Notes: generated from the letters alone by a model not told the origin. DNA of 64,000 nt from Temnopleurus reevesii (GCA_036244855.1 BQKZ01001891.1:12070-76069); one strand, 5' to 3'. Shown: positions 45,509 through 57,689, counted from the first letter of the stretch. A program made the numbers and translations.

Positions 45509-47056
45509 CCATGCTGGAGAGAAGCAGATGGAGAGGATGTTCATTCTGTAATGTCCTGATGAACTTCTGATGACATCCAGGAACAAGCTGTCGATGGAAC
45601 CAAGCCGTTGGTAAGTAAATCGTCTTTCCAGAACTTGAGAAACGCTCGAAACTGCCATCATCAAGAGGCAGAAGACACAGTCCTTCAAGGTCTTGGTTAG
45701 CATCGTCTTGCAGGATGTATTCAAGGATCAGCAGCTTTTCATCAGCATCAAGTTTTCCCAGAATGGAAGGATCTTCACGAAGGCAGCGACAAAGGGTAGC
45801 TGGAGACACACAGGACGTGTGGTCCATGTAGAACTTCTGGATGGCCTGTTTGCATACATTGGGTACACTTGCATGAGCAATGCCTTTGAGGTCAAAGCAC
45901 TTGAGAATTGCCTTCTTCATTTCTTCTCCAACTGTCAATTCATCAAAGTGCACATCTGCAACCTTCAGCCATCCTTTTTTCTCACTGTGTATGACGGCTT
46001 CCTTGAAGAACTCATTGTAGAATGGCTCAAGAAGAACCTTCCAGTTGCTCTTGACCGCTTCGTGATCTGGCCATGCATGATATATGCATTCTACACTCAG
46101 ACTCTGCTGAGATGTGTGTAGACTGATGGCATGCTTAACAGCATTGATGTAGGCCATGGGAATGACTTCGCTGGCAAGTAGTTTGTTCCATTGCGCTGGA
46201 GCATCAGTTTGGTCCGGGCAAGGCCACTTGATTCCCCGACGGTCACTGTTGACACCAAAGAATCCATGGACATGTACAGGTAAACCCGTTGAACTCTCTT
46301 CACCAGGTGGCAGAGGAAGAAAGCAGAACAATCTACCAATATTGATGACCTCTTCTTCATCATCGTAGGGCTTGGAAGAATGTATGGGGATAGCTACAGC
46401 ACCCCATGGAAGATGATTCTGTTGCTGAGCCAATACTGCAAGTTCTTGAGACATGCCATCACCGGCAATTAGATGACTGACAATCCAGCGTTGAGACCTT
46501 GATGTGCCCTGTGACTCGGTAGTAAATGTGACACTATTTGTCTTCTCTATTGACCCACGGGACGTATTGTCTACAGAGCAGTATGCTTCTAGACGTGATG
46601 TAAATTCACTTTGGTTTCTCGATTCATCTTCATCCAGCTTTCGTTCGACCTGCATGACAATTAGTGGGTCTTGCTGACCTTGAGGACGCTTCAAAACTTC
46701 AATCTTATGTAACTTTCGTAGGAACAGCATCACAACATCCGCATCCACCTGAAAGGCATCAAGCAGATCGTCTATCTTGTCCTCATCGTTGTATGTTTTA
46801 TCACTCAGCTCACTGGGGGTGGACCGAAGCGGGAATCGAAAGAGTGTGCCATCGAACTCCCCAGTAGCTATTCCTCCTTCTACACCTGGGAAGATGTTGT
46901 GATACGGCTCAAACTGGTCTTCATATTTTGAGAAAATGTCATTTTTGGATCCAAGATGGAAGAAGCGACCAGCCCTGGATTTACGGTGCTCATAGAAATG
47001 ATACTCCAAGGGATCAATGAATCCCAACCCTCTGTCACTCATGATGCTTGGTAGAT
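45509..47056 (-). CDS. SACS-like: Sacsin-like copy 2, exon 4: body of the first ATPase repeat
   Basis: Between the acceptor tttattcag and donor gtaata, 1548 bases are open. The first two bases complete an Asp codon from the preceding exon; the exon reads LPSIMSDRGLGFIDP onward. It contains GTLFRFPLRSTPSEL, the strand typical of the sacsin repeat's nucleotide-binding module, and TGLPVHVHGFFGVNSDRRGI, a conserved sacsin repeat motif. The phase 1 end fits the acceptor at 43799, so no exon needs to be hidden in the intervening N gap. No stop codon occurs in this exon. Confidence 0.88.
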
Positions 47057-47849
47057 CTGAATAAAAATCACACAATTAAAAGCAAATCTTTAATTCAAGC
47101 TGAATGGATTAATATGAGCACTTAAATATATACACTACTCAAAAAAGGTATGGACCACTATCAAATGTTTATATGAATTTTTGTACAAGGGTTTATATTT
47201 CCGGAAATATCCCAGAAGCAACTGCAATTATTTTCTCATTGAGGGGTTTAATTTGTTGCATGATATATTTTGCTCCACGACAGATCTTCAAAAGTGAGCC
47301 CATAGAGAAGTGAAAGAGTTGAAAATGTGATCCCATACTCGTTTAAGTAGTGTATAATGTTTATAAAAATCAGACAAAATTCAAGCTTAGAGGGGAACCA
47401 CCCCCTGAAATTATCATGTTCTAACCGAATGAAGTAAAAACAGATGAACAAAAATTTGAGCAAAATCGGACAATCCAGCAACATCAACAGAATCTGTGAC
47501 GTCATGTCAGACAACTCTTAGTTCACTTTGTGCACAAAATTAATAGGTAATATATATTTTAGAATAAGTGTTAAACATGATTCTTCTAAAAAAAAAAAAG
47601 CAGAATTGATACAAGGAATAAGATACTCCGGCGGAAAACCATCATTTTGTTGACTTCTCGGAAAAGAAGAATGGAATGTTAAATTTTGTATACAGTATGA
47701 ATGACAAGTTGTTCAACATGACGTCACAAATTCCTAAATTGTATCCGATCGTACGGGACCCCATCAGCGGCAGGAATTGACATATCTCTTTGACTTTTGA
47801 CAATTTGTAACTTTCGTCCCATTTTGCTAAAATTTTAAGTTTTTTTTAT

Positions 47850-48450
47850 TTAAAGGGGAATTACACCTATATACAATAATGTATTTCCAATAAATGAAGA
47901 AAAATCAGATGAACAAACTATGAAAATTTGAGCAAAATCGGATAATCCGTTCAAAAGTTATGAATTTTCAAAGTTATCATTTCCACCTGTGCTGTGCATC
48001 CTTGAATTGGCATGCGTATAGCTAATTAGCATAATCTGTGATGTCACACATGGAGAACTCCTCATTCACTTGGTATATAAATTTACTGAAAATAGATCAA
48101 TATCACATTTCAAATGAGGAATCGACACCATTCTTTCTGGAATGCTTGCAGAATTGATTTGGCTATAATATATCTAACCAAAGAAACAAAATTTTGTCTA
48201 CTTTTCTAGAAAAAGAGGAAAATGTGAAATTTTGTGTACAAAGCAAATGGAGAGTTCTCCATGTTGGCAGCCATTTTGTGCATGTACATTTGCCAATGTA
48301 AGAAGCCCATGAGGGGTGTCAATCAAAACTTTGAAAATTCATAACTTTTGAATGGATTATCCGATTTTGCTCAAATTTTCACAGTTTGTTCATCTTATTT
48401 TTCTTTATTTAATGATAGCAATTTAATGTCTGAGTGTAGTTCCCCTTTAA
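47850..48450. mobile_element. TTAA-bounded foldback element, 601 bp
   Basis: It begins ttaaaggggaattacacc and ends with the inverse, gtgtagttcccctttaa. The arms extend about 200 bases ('gcaaaatcggataatccg' and its inverse near 48355). TTAA at both ends suggests the target duplication of piggyBac-type elements; that class call is inference. No transposase. Confidence 0.82.
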
Positions 48451-49628
48451 TGAGAGCAAGATAATATCAGGGGGGTTGACTTTCTTTTGAATGATATAAT
48501 TGTGCCTATAAGTATGAGAACTCCTGTCCAGATTGCACATATAATTGAATCATTCATAACTAATTATTCTAATGAATTCAGTGTAAAAAAAATGATAGAA
48601 CTTAACTCTAATCCCGTGGGGGTCTTTTCAGGTCCCCCCCCCCACATTTTTCGCAATAAGTCTGAAACACGACAAGCTCACTTCATAATTTTTTGTGACT
48701 TTTTTGATTCAAGTCTTATGCAACTTTTGAGACCATATTTGTGATGACCTGGTATGCAGTTCCGGCGCTACGAGCATTAGAAAAATATTTTTCGAGCCGA
48801 AAATGGTTAAAAAATGTGATTTCATGTACAAAGTCAATATAAATTGTGTATTCAGTAAAAATTCATAAATCCTGCTCTATTTTTCCATCCATTAGCTGAA
48901 ATGATTAAAAATATACTTTATATGACTCTTGTGATGTCACCAACAATTTCCATTGAAAATGCAATAGAAATGAGGTTGAAAAACATAGAAATGCATAAGA
49001 AATTAATAGAAACAATAGAATACATAAGAAATTAATTTTGAAACCAAATTTTATCATGCCAACATATCTAGAAAATTACTAAAAGTGTCTAGACAGAAGA
49101 GGAGGATGTTTGGAGCTTTATTTAATGATTGATAATTTTTTTATATCTATTGTTTTTTTACGTATAAATTAACATTTATTGACAAAGTGTTTGACAGAAA
49201 TGATGATGCATTATCGCAGTTTACATCACAGACTATGTATATGCCAATTTTCGACGCGATCGGGCGATCAAAGGCAAAATCAGAAGGGGGGCCAAATAAG
49301 CCCCCCCCCCCTCAAACTAAAGTGATTGAAATATCCCAATCGGATTAGGGTTAAATAAACAACTATTTTAAAATGCGAATTTTAAAATGAGATTTTGAAA
49401 TGAGAATTAAATGTTTTAGTGCTGACAATTCAGGAAAGGAATAGTGATTAGATTTGTTGCAAATTAAAAATAATACCTTTCCCGAATGGGTTAAGCATTT
49501 CTATAGAATAGACAATAATGAACTTGTTTGATTTTCGTGCAAAGTATGCATTTCTGACAAGATGTGCAAACAATGATTTTGACTAGCTTCTGTCAATCAA
49601 TTCCAACTTGTAGTTTAAGGTGTGATCA

Positions 49629-49921
49629 CACCGGCCGAAAGGAGCTGTAGCGGTCCTTTAGCGGTAGGGATTTAGTCTGAAAGGAGAGACCCTAGTGTTT
49701 CGGTGTGTGCTTATGCAGAGCGTGATACAGGGTATGCATTGTGTGACTACATCACACACCGCAATATTCCTTCCTACAGCCTAGGGTAAGGCAAAACAAT
49801 GAAATGTGTCACGTACAATGTAGTGAAAGGTTGCATACTCTGTATCATGCTCACACAGAAAGCTTAGGGTCTGTACTTGCAGACTAGGCTGAAGGACCGC
49901 TACAGCTCCGCTTGGCCGGTG
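49629..49921. mobile_element. MITE-like element with 'caccggcc' ends
   Basis: The left end caccggccgaaaggagctgt and right end acagctccgcttggccggtg are inverted repeats, with arms matched for about 40 bases ('tagcggtcctt'). About 290 bp, non-coding, less than 200 bp downstream of the ATP-core exon. Confidence 0.85.
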
Positions 49922-50086
49922 TGTCCCTATTTTACTCTGCAGACAAGATGAAATCTGCACTGCTTTGATTCTCATTTATGCCAAACAGAAAATACACTGC
50001 TGACATATTTGTCGCTTTATTTAAAGAGAGTGGCCCTTTTCGATTTAAAAAAGGCTTGACCATGGGGCCCTTGTGGTCGCTCTCAC

Positions 50087-50345
50087 CTGTGATATGGTAG
50101 ACTGAATTAAATCCAATGCCGAAGCGTCCAACTTTGAGCGGGTCCTCCTTCTTGTTGCTACGAGCCGGCTTCTGGATGCCTTTCCAGTCTGCGTCCTTAA
50201 ACTTGGCGTTGTTGAATGAATAGAGGGCGGGCCCCTGGTGTGATGCCAGGGAATCCTTGTACAAGGTATTGGTGCCGTAATGACGTACATCGTAGAGGAA
50301 CTTAACGGTGTCCGCACCTGCATCCTCGGCGTTCTGAACTATCTC
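50087..50345 (-). CDS. SACS-like: Sacsin-like copy 2, exon 3: ATP-binding core of the first repeat
   Basis: The acceptor cctttccag precedes [20 protein letters not shown] and the donor gtgaga follows [15 protein letters not shown]. These are the N-box and the glycine-rich lid of the GHKL/HSP90-type ATPase fold as found in the first repeat of sacsin. The 259 bases end in phase 1 (G of an Asp codon completed in the next exon). Open throughout; the ATP-binding residues look intact. Confidence 0.9.
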
Positions 50346-51642
50346 CTGGAAAGGAACAATGGTCAAAGGTCAAAGGTTCATTGAAAGATTATAACACCAC
50401 CGTGCATGACTTCAATGTAAATACTACAATTTTATTTTCCATTTGACGAATAAACCAATATAGACTATTGAATGGTTTGACTGGTCCGTAAATATTCCAT
50501 TTGTAATTTTAATCTTTTCTTAGAAATGAGGGCTGTTTTTTTTCTTTCAAATTTCAATTTCTGAAAAAATATTTGCCCTCCACTAAAAATGACCTGACCT
50601 TAACAAATAAATAAATACAAACATTCCGACCGACCAGCTTTATGACTTGGGAAACCCCAAATGTTATTAATTTTGTTGTTTTGCATTATTGAGGTTATGA
50701 AAGAGATATCACGTTATAAATGATGCCAATTTGTCTGTCTTTTCAAGAAGTGATGGGAGCCAGAGGGTATTGTTGCAGAAATGAGTTAAAAATCTATTGA
50801 AACGTGTTATTCCTATCTTCATGCAACAATACCATTTGGTTCCGAAACACGGACGAATCACTCGCATGGATATGTTTAGTTTAGAGCTCTGTAGGCATAT
50901 ATGCCCTCTGAAGACTTTGGGGGATCCGACTCTCCAGCATTGAGTCCATTTTCACAGAGTCTCTTGAGCTTCTGCTTTGAATTTTTTCCGGCTTTGCAAA
51001 ATAGTTATCCCGTTTTTCTCCATCTCAATCACTATTTTGAGGAAATTTATGACTCTATATAAATAAATTTCACTCAATTTTTTTTCTTATCACAAGTTCA
51101 AATGTAAATTCAAGAGAGCTTGAGCTTATGAATCCATATCATTAAATTTCACTCAATTTTTTTTCTTGTCACAAGTTCGAATGTAAATTCAAGAGAGCTT
51201 TTACATTTCCTCCAGCCACAAAATCTCATTGCTATTATATATCGCACAATTCGCAGAAGTCTCCCATTTGGTAGTGGTCTTTGCGGGAGAATCTCCCGAT
51301 TAATATGTGCTTGGGGTTAGAATATGTTTGACCTTTGATCATGCAATGACCTGAAATTATGACCTTGACATTTGACCCCAATGACCTCAAAGTCTAGTTT
51401 AATCATTGAGCCCCCTATATCCCATAACTAAAGTTTTGAGTAAATCATAATATTTAGAAAAAGAAACATTTCATAACATATGAATATAATGAATGATCAG
51501 TTGTGGACATATGACGTCATTGATTGTCAATTTGTCGAAACGATCTAATTATTCAAACATTCATAACTTTCCTATTAGCTGAATGATTTTTCTCAAGATT
51601 TCTTGCTCTGTTTATCTGATTTTACATGATCTAGTTTGTTAC
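50346..51642. other. Sacsin-like copy 2 intron
   Basis: Contains a direct duplication of about 62 bases (51067-51129 and 51148-51210, 'tttcactcaattttttttct ... attcaagagagctt') and a run of 'tgacctttga' motifs near 51325-51390. No exon seen. Confidence 0.55.
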
Positions 51643-51725
51643 CTTTATGATCTGGCCATCGCTATATTCTCTCAGGATGCCCTTCAGGTAAACTACCAGT
51701 GGTGGTACGGATATTCCAAATTCAT
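51643..51725 (-). CDS. SACS-like: Sacsin-like copy 2, exon 2
   Basis: The 83-base exon between taatttcag and gtaaca reads EFGISVPPLVVYLKGILREY then SDGQIIK. This matches the helix that leads into the sacsin ATPase repeat ('L..IL..YPDG.QI.KE'), and phase 0 joins it to [10 protein letters not shown] of the next exon. Confidence 0.85.
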
Positions 51726-52039
51726 CTGAAATTACAAAATATATCGGAAAAACAAGAAAATCAAAAATTTATTCACCAATCGGCACTACAATTGTTCATT
51801 ACATCTGCACCTCCAAGAAATTCTATTCAATCTCCGCTTGTTCATCACGATCCATTCATGATTTACTTTACATCTTTCATCATCTGAGCTCATCCTAATA
51901 CAATTTTCAGATACATATACGAGCTCTAATTTGTGTATTCTTGGCGATTTTGTGTATCAATGTAGGGATTATTTTTATCAAAATTAATACATAATTAAAC
52001 TGTATAAATCACAGAAGTAAATCAAGACAACCAGGAAAG

Positions 52040-53187
52040 TTAAACAGTTACTCCGGGCCAAAAATAACTTGGTTTGATTAAAAGCGCAAAAATTAGACGA
52101 ACATATCAAAAAAAGTTTGAGCAAAATCGGACAATAAATAAGAAAGTTATGAATTTTTGAAGGGTTTTTAAAAATAATTTAAATAGTTATAATTTAAGCA
52201 AATTGGCAACTTTGCATCACGTGACATCAAATAGTGATGACGTAGGTGCGTCACTTCTCTACAATGGGCTTATTATATATCATTGCTTTTTAATCCGTCT
52301 TTTTTAACTTTAGAGAAAATTTTGTTGATGGATAATGTTCAACACATATCAAGCAATTATGTTCAAGAAATATATGTATTAAAATAAGTTTTATATGAAA
52401 GATGAAATGATAAATTATGGAATACATATGATTTTAATAAACAATAAATAAGGAGAAGATTTATTCATATAAAGAATTGCTCTAATTAAGAGAATTTGAA
52501 TATTTTCAACACTAATTTAATGACGTATTTTGTTCCATCGATTTCAATGTTGCTAATATGAAAAAATAATTTGTCAATAATCATTTTCTTTTATATTATA
52601 TTGTTTTTGTACAATTTATCATGTATGTTATTGTTTTTCAAATCATATTTTCTTTTTTTGTATCATTTTGGTTATTGTAAATCCAAAGAGCATTCCTTTA
52701 CCATAATTTACAGTAGTAAACATTAGTTTGCTTCCGTGCAAGCATAATTATAACACAAAATACATATTTCTTATTAAACATATGGTTTATTAAAATCATA
52801 TTTATTTATATAATTTTGTTATCTTTTGTTCGTAAACAATATTTCAGAAGGTATAATCAAGAATATATATTCAACGAGATGAATTCCTTGAGAAAGGGAA
52901 CTATTTTTGCGCCCGATGGCATTTAAACAGAACATTAAAAAACAAAGAGATAATACACTCAATCTAGAGAAGTGACGAACCTACGTCATCAACACGTTAT
53001 GTCACGTGACCTGTAGTTACAAATTGGCCAAAAATATAACTATTTTGAAAATCTTAAGATATTTTTCAAATATTCATAACTTTTTTATTTGTTGTCTGTT
53101 TTCGCTCAAACTTTTTTTCATCTGTTTGTCTGATTTTTGCGCTTTGAATCAGAGCAAGAGATTTTTGGTCCGGAGTCCTCCTTTAAC
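52040..53187. mobile_element. TTAA-bounded foldback element, ~1.15 kb
   Basis: The ends are ttaaacagttactccgggcc and, inverted, ttaaaggaggactccggacc. Arms of about 220 bases include 'aaaagcgcaaaaattagac' and 'cacgtgacatcaaatagtga', both mirrored near 53145 and 53000. The AT-rich centre has no coding capacity. It lies in a sacsin-like copy 2 intron. Confidence 0.78.
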
Positions 53188-53433
53188 TTTCCCGGCCGTA
53201 CTTGGGAGAGGCGGACAAAAATTTTTGACATGAATTTGTGCAATAGCGAAGTTGAATGTAATTTTCCAATATTCTCCGCAAAACATAGCCCTCGATTGAA
53301 GCATAATGTACATTGTAAGCATGGGCAAATTCGGTTGAGCTGAGAACATTGAAGTGTATTGGAGTCAAAAAGTATAATTTTTATGTGGCATAGGTATATA
53401 AAATTAACCAAAATTAGTTTCATCTTACTAGTT

Positions 53434-53709
53434 AAGGCCCCATTGAAGCCCTGGGGGTACGTGTTTCATCAAGATTTGTCGCAGAGACAAGCAGTCATTT
53501 TCCGACAGTTCCCATAGCAACTGTCAGCGATAGTGCTTTTCATCCAATCACAATCAAGGAATTTGTCAGTGCTGACTAATTGTCTCTGCGACAAATCTTG
53601 ATGAAACACCCCCCTGAAGCATCACGTTCGAACGCGATTCTTTCTTCGGAGGCAGATAACTGTGAGTCGTGTTGAATCGTGATCTGGGCTTCTATGTGAA
53701 TTAGGCCTA
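53434..53709. mobile_element. 127-bp palindrome family, copy 0, split by an insertion
   Basis: Flanks on both sides of 53461-53609 ('aaggccccattgaagccc' and 'gaagcatcacg ... tcgtgttgaatcgtgatctg') together make one diverged unit of the palindrome family seen three more times just downstream. Confidence 0.65.
53461..53609. mobile_element. MITE-like element with 30-bp perfect inverted ends
   Basis: The left end gtgtttcatcaagatttgtc continuing gcagagacaa is mirrored exactly at the right end. 149 bp, non-coding. A diverged relative ('cggaaaatccgctgttgtca', 'ctgactaatttt') lies at about 55276-55425. Confidence 0.9.
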
Positions 53710-53711
53710 AC

Positions 53712-53838
53712 GCCCCGGTCACACAGAGGCCCGGAAGCAACACGATTCAACACGACTCTTTATTAATTCGCAGTTAACTGTGAACTAAGAAAGAGTCTGT
53801 TGAATTGTGTTGTTTCCGGGGCCTTATGTGACCGGGGC
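53712..53838. mobile_element. 127-bp near-perfect palindrome, copy 1
   Basis: From gccccggtcacacagaggcc through 'cgcagttaactgtgaa' at the centre to the inverse at the right end. It could fold as one hairpin over its whole length. Confidence 0.9.
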
Positions 53839-53843
53839 ATGAA

Positions 53844-53979
53844 GGCCCCATCAGATCACATTGAAGCCCGGAAGCATCAAAATCAAGCACAACTCTTTTG
53901 TTTGCAGGCAGCTAACTGTGAACTAACAAAGAGTCGTGTTGAATCGTGTTGCTTCCGGTCTTCCATGTGACTTGGGCCT
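53844..53979. mobile_element. 127-bp palindrome family, copy 2 (diverged)
   Basis: Shares 'gcccggaagca', 'agctaactgtgaactaacaa' and 'gtcgtgttgaatcgtgttgc' with its neighbours; the left arm is more diverged. Confidence 0.8.
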
Positions 53980-54058
53980 AAAGAGTGAGAAGCACACGAT
54001 CGACACACGGAGAACAAATCCAAGCTCAGACATTCGACATTGAACATTTGTTTGCTAA

Positions 54059-54187
54059 GGTCCCTGTCACATGAGGCCCGGAAGCAACACGATTCAACAC
54101 GACGCTTTGTTAATTCACAGTAAACTGCCTCAGAACAAATAGTCGGGGTGAATCGTGTTGCTTCCGAGGCCCTATGTGACCGGGGCT
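54059..54187. mobile_element. 127-bp palindrome family, copy 3
   Basis: Begins ggtccctgtcacatgaggcc and ends ggccctatgtgaccggggc, with the same central 'acagtaaactg' region. Confidence 0.88.
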
Positions 54188-54398
54188 TAAAGAATTGGTT
54201 CGCCAGCTCGTAACTTTCATTGTCATCTGAATAATATTCTTTTGATATTTGTATACTTTAACCTTATGATGGTCACCGTCAAGTAGGCTGTGGATCGAAA
54301 GAGATCTTTTCACAAACATTGACATTTAACAAACTAAAATAATAAATTACATTCTGGAAAAACCAATTCCTATTTACAACCTATAGTAATAATAACAA

Positions 54399-54422
54399 TA
54401 TATATATATATATATATATATA
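54399..54422. repeat. (TA)n microsatellite, left flank of hairpin
   Basis: Pure TA dinucleotides. A second TA-rich run flanks the other side of the inverted repeat at 54727-54755. Confidence 0.9.
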
Positions 54423-54485
54423 CTAAAATATTGTCAATTCCTGCACAGAGTGCTCAATGCTTGGAAACAGAGCAAATTATTTATC

Positions 54486-54729
54486 ATTAGACATAGACAA
54501 TGTTCATAACGACTTGCTACTCCGAGTTTCACTGTTTCACGAATAACGATCATCAGGCAAGTGATTTTAAATTGATCAAGTGTATTGGCCGTTCTTGTAG
54601 AGTTAATTTTGCTGTTTTCATTCATTTTTTCTTTCATTTACACTTGATCAATTTAAAATCACTCGCCTGATGATAGTTATTCGTGAAACTCTGAGTAGCA
54701 AGTCGTTGTGAACATTGTCTATGTCTAAT
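54486..54729. mobile_element. Foldback element, ~95-bp arms and 54-bp loop
   Basis: The left arm (54486-54584, from attagacatagacaatgttc) is the inverse of the right arm (54639-54729), about 93% matched. The left arm has an 8-base local duplication (gtttcactgtttcac). TA repeats lie just outside both arms, which suggests insertion into or growth of a TA tract. Confidence 0.88.
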
Positions 54730-55519
54730 ATATATACATGTATATATATATATATGGCGCCAAATCCACTTTTCAAATAAATGCTCAAGGCGCAACTATG
54801 ACAAATGTGTAGAGTAAATACAGGAGACTCAGTAGAGAAGAGAGAATTTCAGGAAAAATAACAAGGGGACGTAATAAATCATATGCGATGTTGAATATGT
54901 ATGGACTAACATATTGAGTTAGTTCCACGCGTTTTAATTTCAAAGATGTGTATGTATAATATACCATTATAAAAAGTCTGTATCGTAAATGATTAATTGT
55001 CTATCAATGATAATTTGATTTGTGCGGAATTCCTGACAATATATGTAAGTTACATAGCATTTCGAAATCACGAGTCTTTCAGTGATATTGAGGTCATTAG
55101 GCCTACTAGGACTGTCCGAGATTTTCCGGATCGATTATTAACATAGTTAATATGATAAATTCCTCTGCTTTTCTCAATTTCGCTTTTCCACATCAGAAGC
55201 AGGTTTATTGAAAGCCATGTTCTGATGTAGAACAACAGCAAACAAAAATCAAGATCAGGAGGCCATTTCATGGAAACTTTGTCAGTAACAAAATTAGTCA
55301 GAGGATCGAGACAAATCCAGTGAATTCCTTGATTCTGATTGGCTTAAAACCACTGCCGCTGACTGTTGTTAGAGCAACTGTCGGAAAATCCGCTGTTGTC
55401 ACACTGACTAATTTTCACGAAATGCCCCCCCCCCGGTACCAACAGCGGCAGACAGCGCCCCCCCCCCCTCCACCCGCGTACAAATAACAGATAAACTAAT
55501 GAATAAAAATCATACTTAC

Positions 55520-55541
55520 GATCTATAATGTCGCCAGTTGC
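55520..55541 (-). CDS. SACS-like: Sacsin-like copy 2, probable 22-nt microexon
   Basis: A perfect donor (gtaagtatg) and an acceptor (ccttttccccag) bracket 22 bases coding ATGDIID plus one base. Joined to the next exon this gives DIIDHEFGISVPPL in frame. Phases fit on the 3' side; the exon before it is not found in the window. Confidence 0.6.
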
Positions 55542-57032
55542 CTGGGGAAAAGGAGGAAAATCAAATAAACAATTTTAGCAAACATGAATAGATAAGAATA
55601 ATCTCTTTTCTTTCTAAATGCATAGTTAACATTTACAATGATCATATCGTTGATAGATTAGTAGTCTACGATCGGTTCTTTGTAACTTAAGGGACATCGT
55701 TGATACGATTTTTTCGGAAAATTGCGTATTTTTCTTCGAAGGTACTTGCTTCTGCATTAAAAAAACACCAGAGTGTAGTAATATTTACTCTCAGGAAATG
55801 ATTGAATAAAAGTGTGAAACAATTGCGATTTTTCGATCTAATACAGGGCAAAGTGGAACGCAAATGCACAAATGTCCGTGACCAAAAGTTACAGGAATAG
55901 TAAAAACTGCATAGCGCCATCTGTGGTTATTAATTTTCTCTTATTGTCGATCACGAGAATTAACATTCGGTCTATGATCCAGGAGGGCCGTAAACTGATA
56001 TTGTCACTTAAATCGCAAGGTCTCCCTGATTGGTAGGCCTCTAATGGATTCAAAATCAAACCAAATGAAATAAATTCATGAATACCAAGTCTAATTTTGG
56101 ATTATCATCAATATCATTTTTAAAAATTGCTTACATAAATGATCAAAACAATTGTGACAGATCGTTAGAAAGTATCAAAACAAAGAAAAAGAAACCTGAC
56201 AAAGAAACACAAGCAAATCAAAACGAACTAGAAAAAGAAAAATAAGAAAAAGTAAACCAAATACAATACACAATACACAAAACAATATTCAACGGTGTTT
56301 GTAATAATTGGGCGTCTTGCCAAACTATCCAGATGTATTGTACATATTCCTTTTTAATTTTCATACACAATACCGATATCGTAGTTCCTACTCTGCATCA
56401 CATATTTACGAGGAATGATATCCGATGTCACTAGGATTTTAATTAGCACAAAGTTTTACATACAGCAATTGTCAGAAATGTTTAGGATTATAGCCAATGC
56501 AATTTGCGCAGGGTCATTGTACAGAAGTCCTGCAATAGTTGTGCGGTCATCGTGCAGATGCCGCACGATCTTCTGAGTTGTTTACGAAACTTTTTGTTCG
56601 CCTTTTGAAATAGGCATTGTGCACTACCAAGGAATGGTTGGCGCATAGTACAATGAATCTGTGCTGATCGTACAATGCCATCGACTGGATTCACACATAA
56701 GATTTGAAGAAAAAAACCTCCGGTGAACAACATCAGAGAGGCTGCTCAGAGACCATGAATCCGTACGAAAATCGTACGATCGTCGAATACCACCTTAGGG
56801 GGATCATGCGATTAAAATTTACGTTCATCCTACGATGATCGTAAATTAGGCATCAAGTTTGGTTTTCTTAAAATTAAATAATGTAGAAACCAATACAAAA
56901 GCAATGTCATTAGAGTGATAGTTGAGGATCCTTTAACCCTAACTAGGCCAGGCAATTTCGGGAGTTCTTATAGCGGGGGGGGGGGGGGGCCCAGGCCCCC
57001 TTCTGTTCTCGGCCGTCGATCGCGCTATCGCC
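55542..57032. other. No gene seen
   Basis: Upstream of the last recognised sacsin-like exon. AT-rich, ending in a G/C homopolymer run (56974-56990) before a gap. Earlier exons of the sacsin-like gene could be here or beyond, but none can be supported. Confidence 0.5.
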
Positions 57033-57658
57033 NNNNNNNNNNNNNNNNNNNNNNNNNNNNNNNNNNNNNNNNNNNNNNNNNNNNNNNNNNNNNNNNNNNN
57101 NNNNNNNNNNNNNNNNNNNNNNNNNNNNNNNNNNNNNNNNNNNNNNNNNNNNNNNNNNNNNNNNNNNNNNNNNNNNNNNNNNNNNNNNNNNNNNNNNNNN
57201 NNNNNNNNNNNNNNNNNNNNNNNNNNNNNNNNNNNNNNNNNNNNNNNNNNNNNNNNNNNNNNNNNNNNNNNNNNNNNNNNNNNNNNNNNNNNNNNNNNNN
57301 NNNNNNNNNNNNNNNNNNNNNNNNNNNNNNNNNNNNNNNNNNNNNNNNNNNNNNNNNNNNNNNNNNNNNNNNNNNNNNNNNNNNNNNNNNNNNNNNNNNN
57401 NNNNNNNNNNNNNNNNNNNNNNNNNNNNNNNNNNNNNNNNNNNNNNNNNNNNNNNNNNNNNNNNNNNNNNNNNNNNNNNNNNNNNNNNNNNNNNNNNNNN
57501 NNNNNNNNNNNNNNNNNNNNNNNNNNNNNNNNNNNNNNNNNNNNNNNNNNNNNNNNNNNNNNNNNNNNNNNNNNNNNNNNNNNNNNNNNNNNNNNNNNNN
57601 NNNNNNNNNNNNNNNNNNNNNNNNNNNNNNNNNNNNNNNNNNNNNNNNNNNNNNNNNN
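57033..57658. other. Assembly gap (626 N)
   Basis: A run of N following a poly-G/C stretch, which probably stopped the assembly. Confidence 1.
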
Positions 57659-57689
57659 GGCCTAGTTTGGGTTAACAGAAGAGTCTATC

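Larger units (their letters stand above)
47057..50086. other. Sacsin-like copy 2 intron filled with foldback elements
   Basis: It holds a degenerate foldback element (about 47385-47740), an intact TTAA-flanked one (47850-48450) and a 'ccggcc' MITE (49629-49921). The remainder, 48460-49620, is AT-rich with homopolymer C runs at 48637-48644 and 49300-49312 and no exon. Confidence 0.6.

Noticed and set aside
52262..52970. Coding transposase in the centre of the 1.15-kb foldback element
   Set aside because: The centre is AT-rich with frequent stops in all frames.
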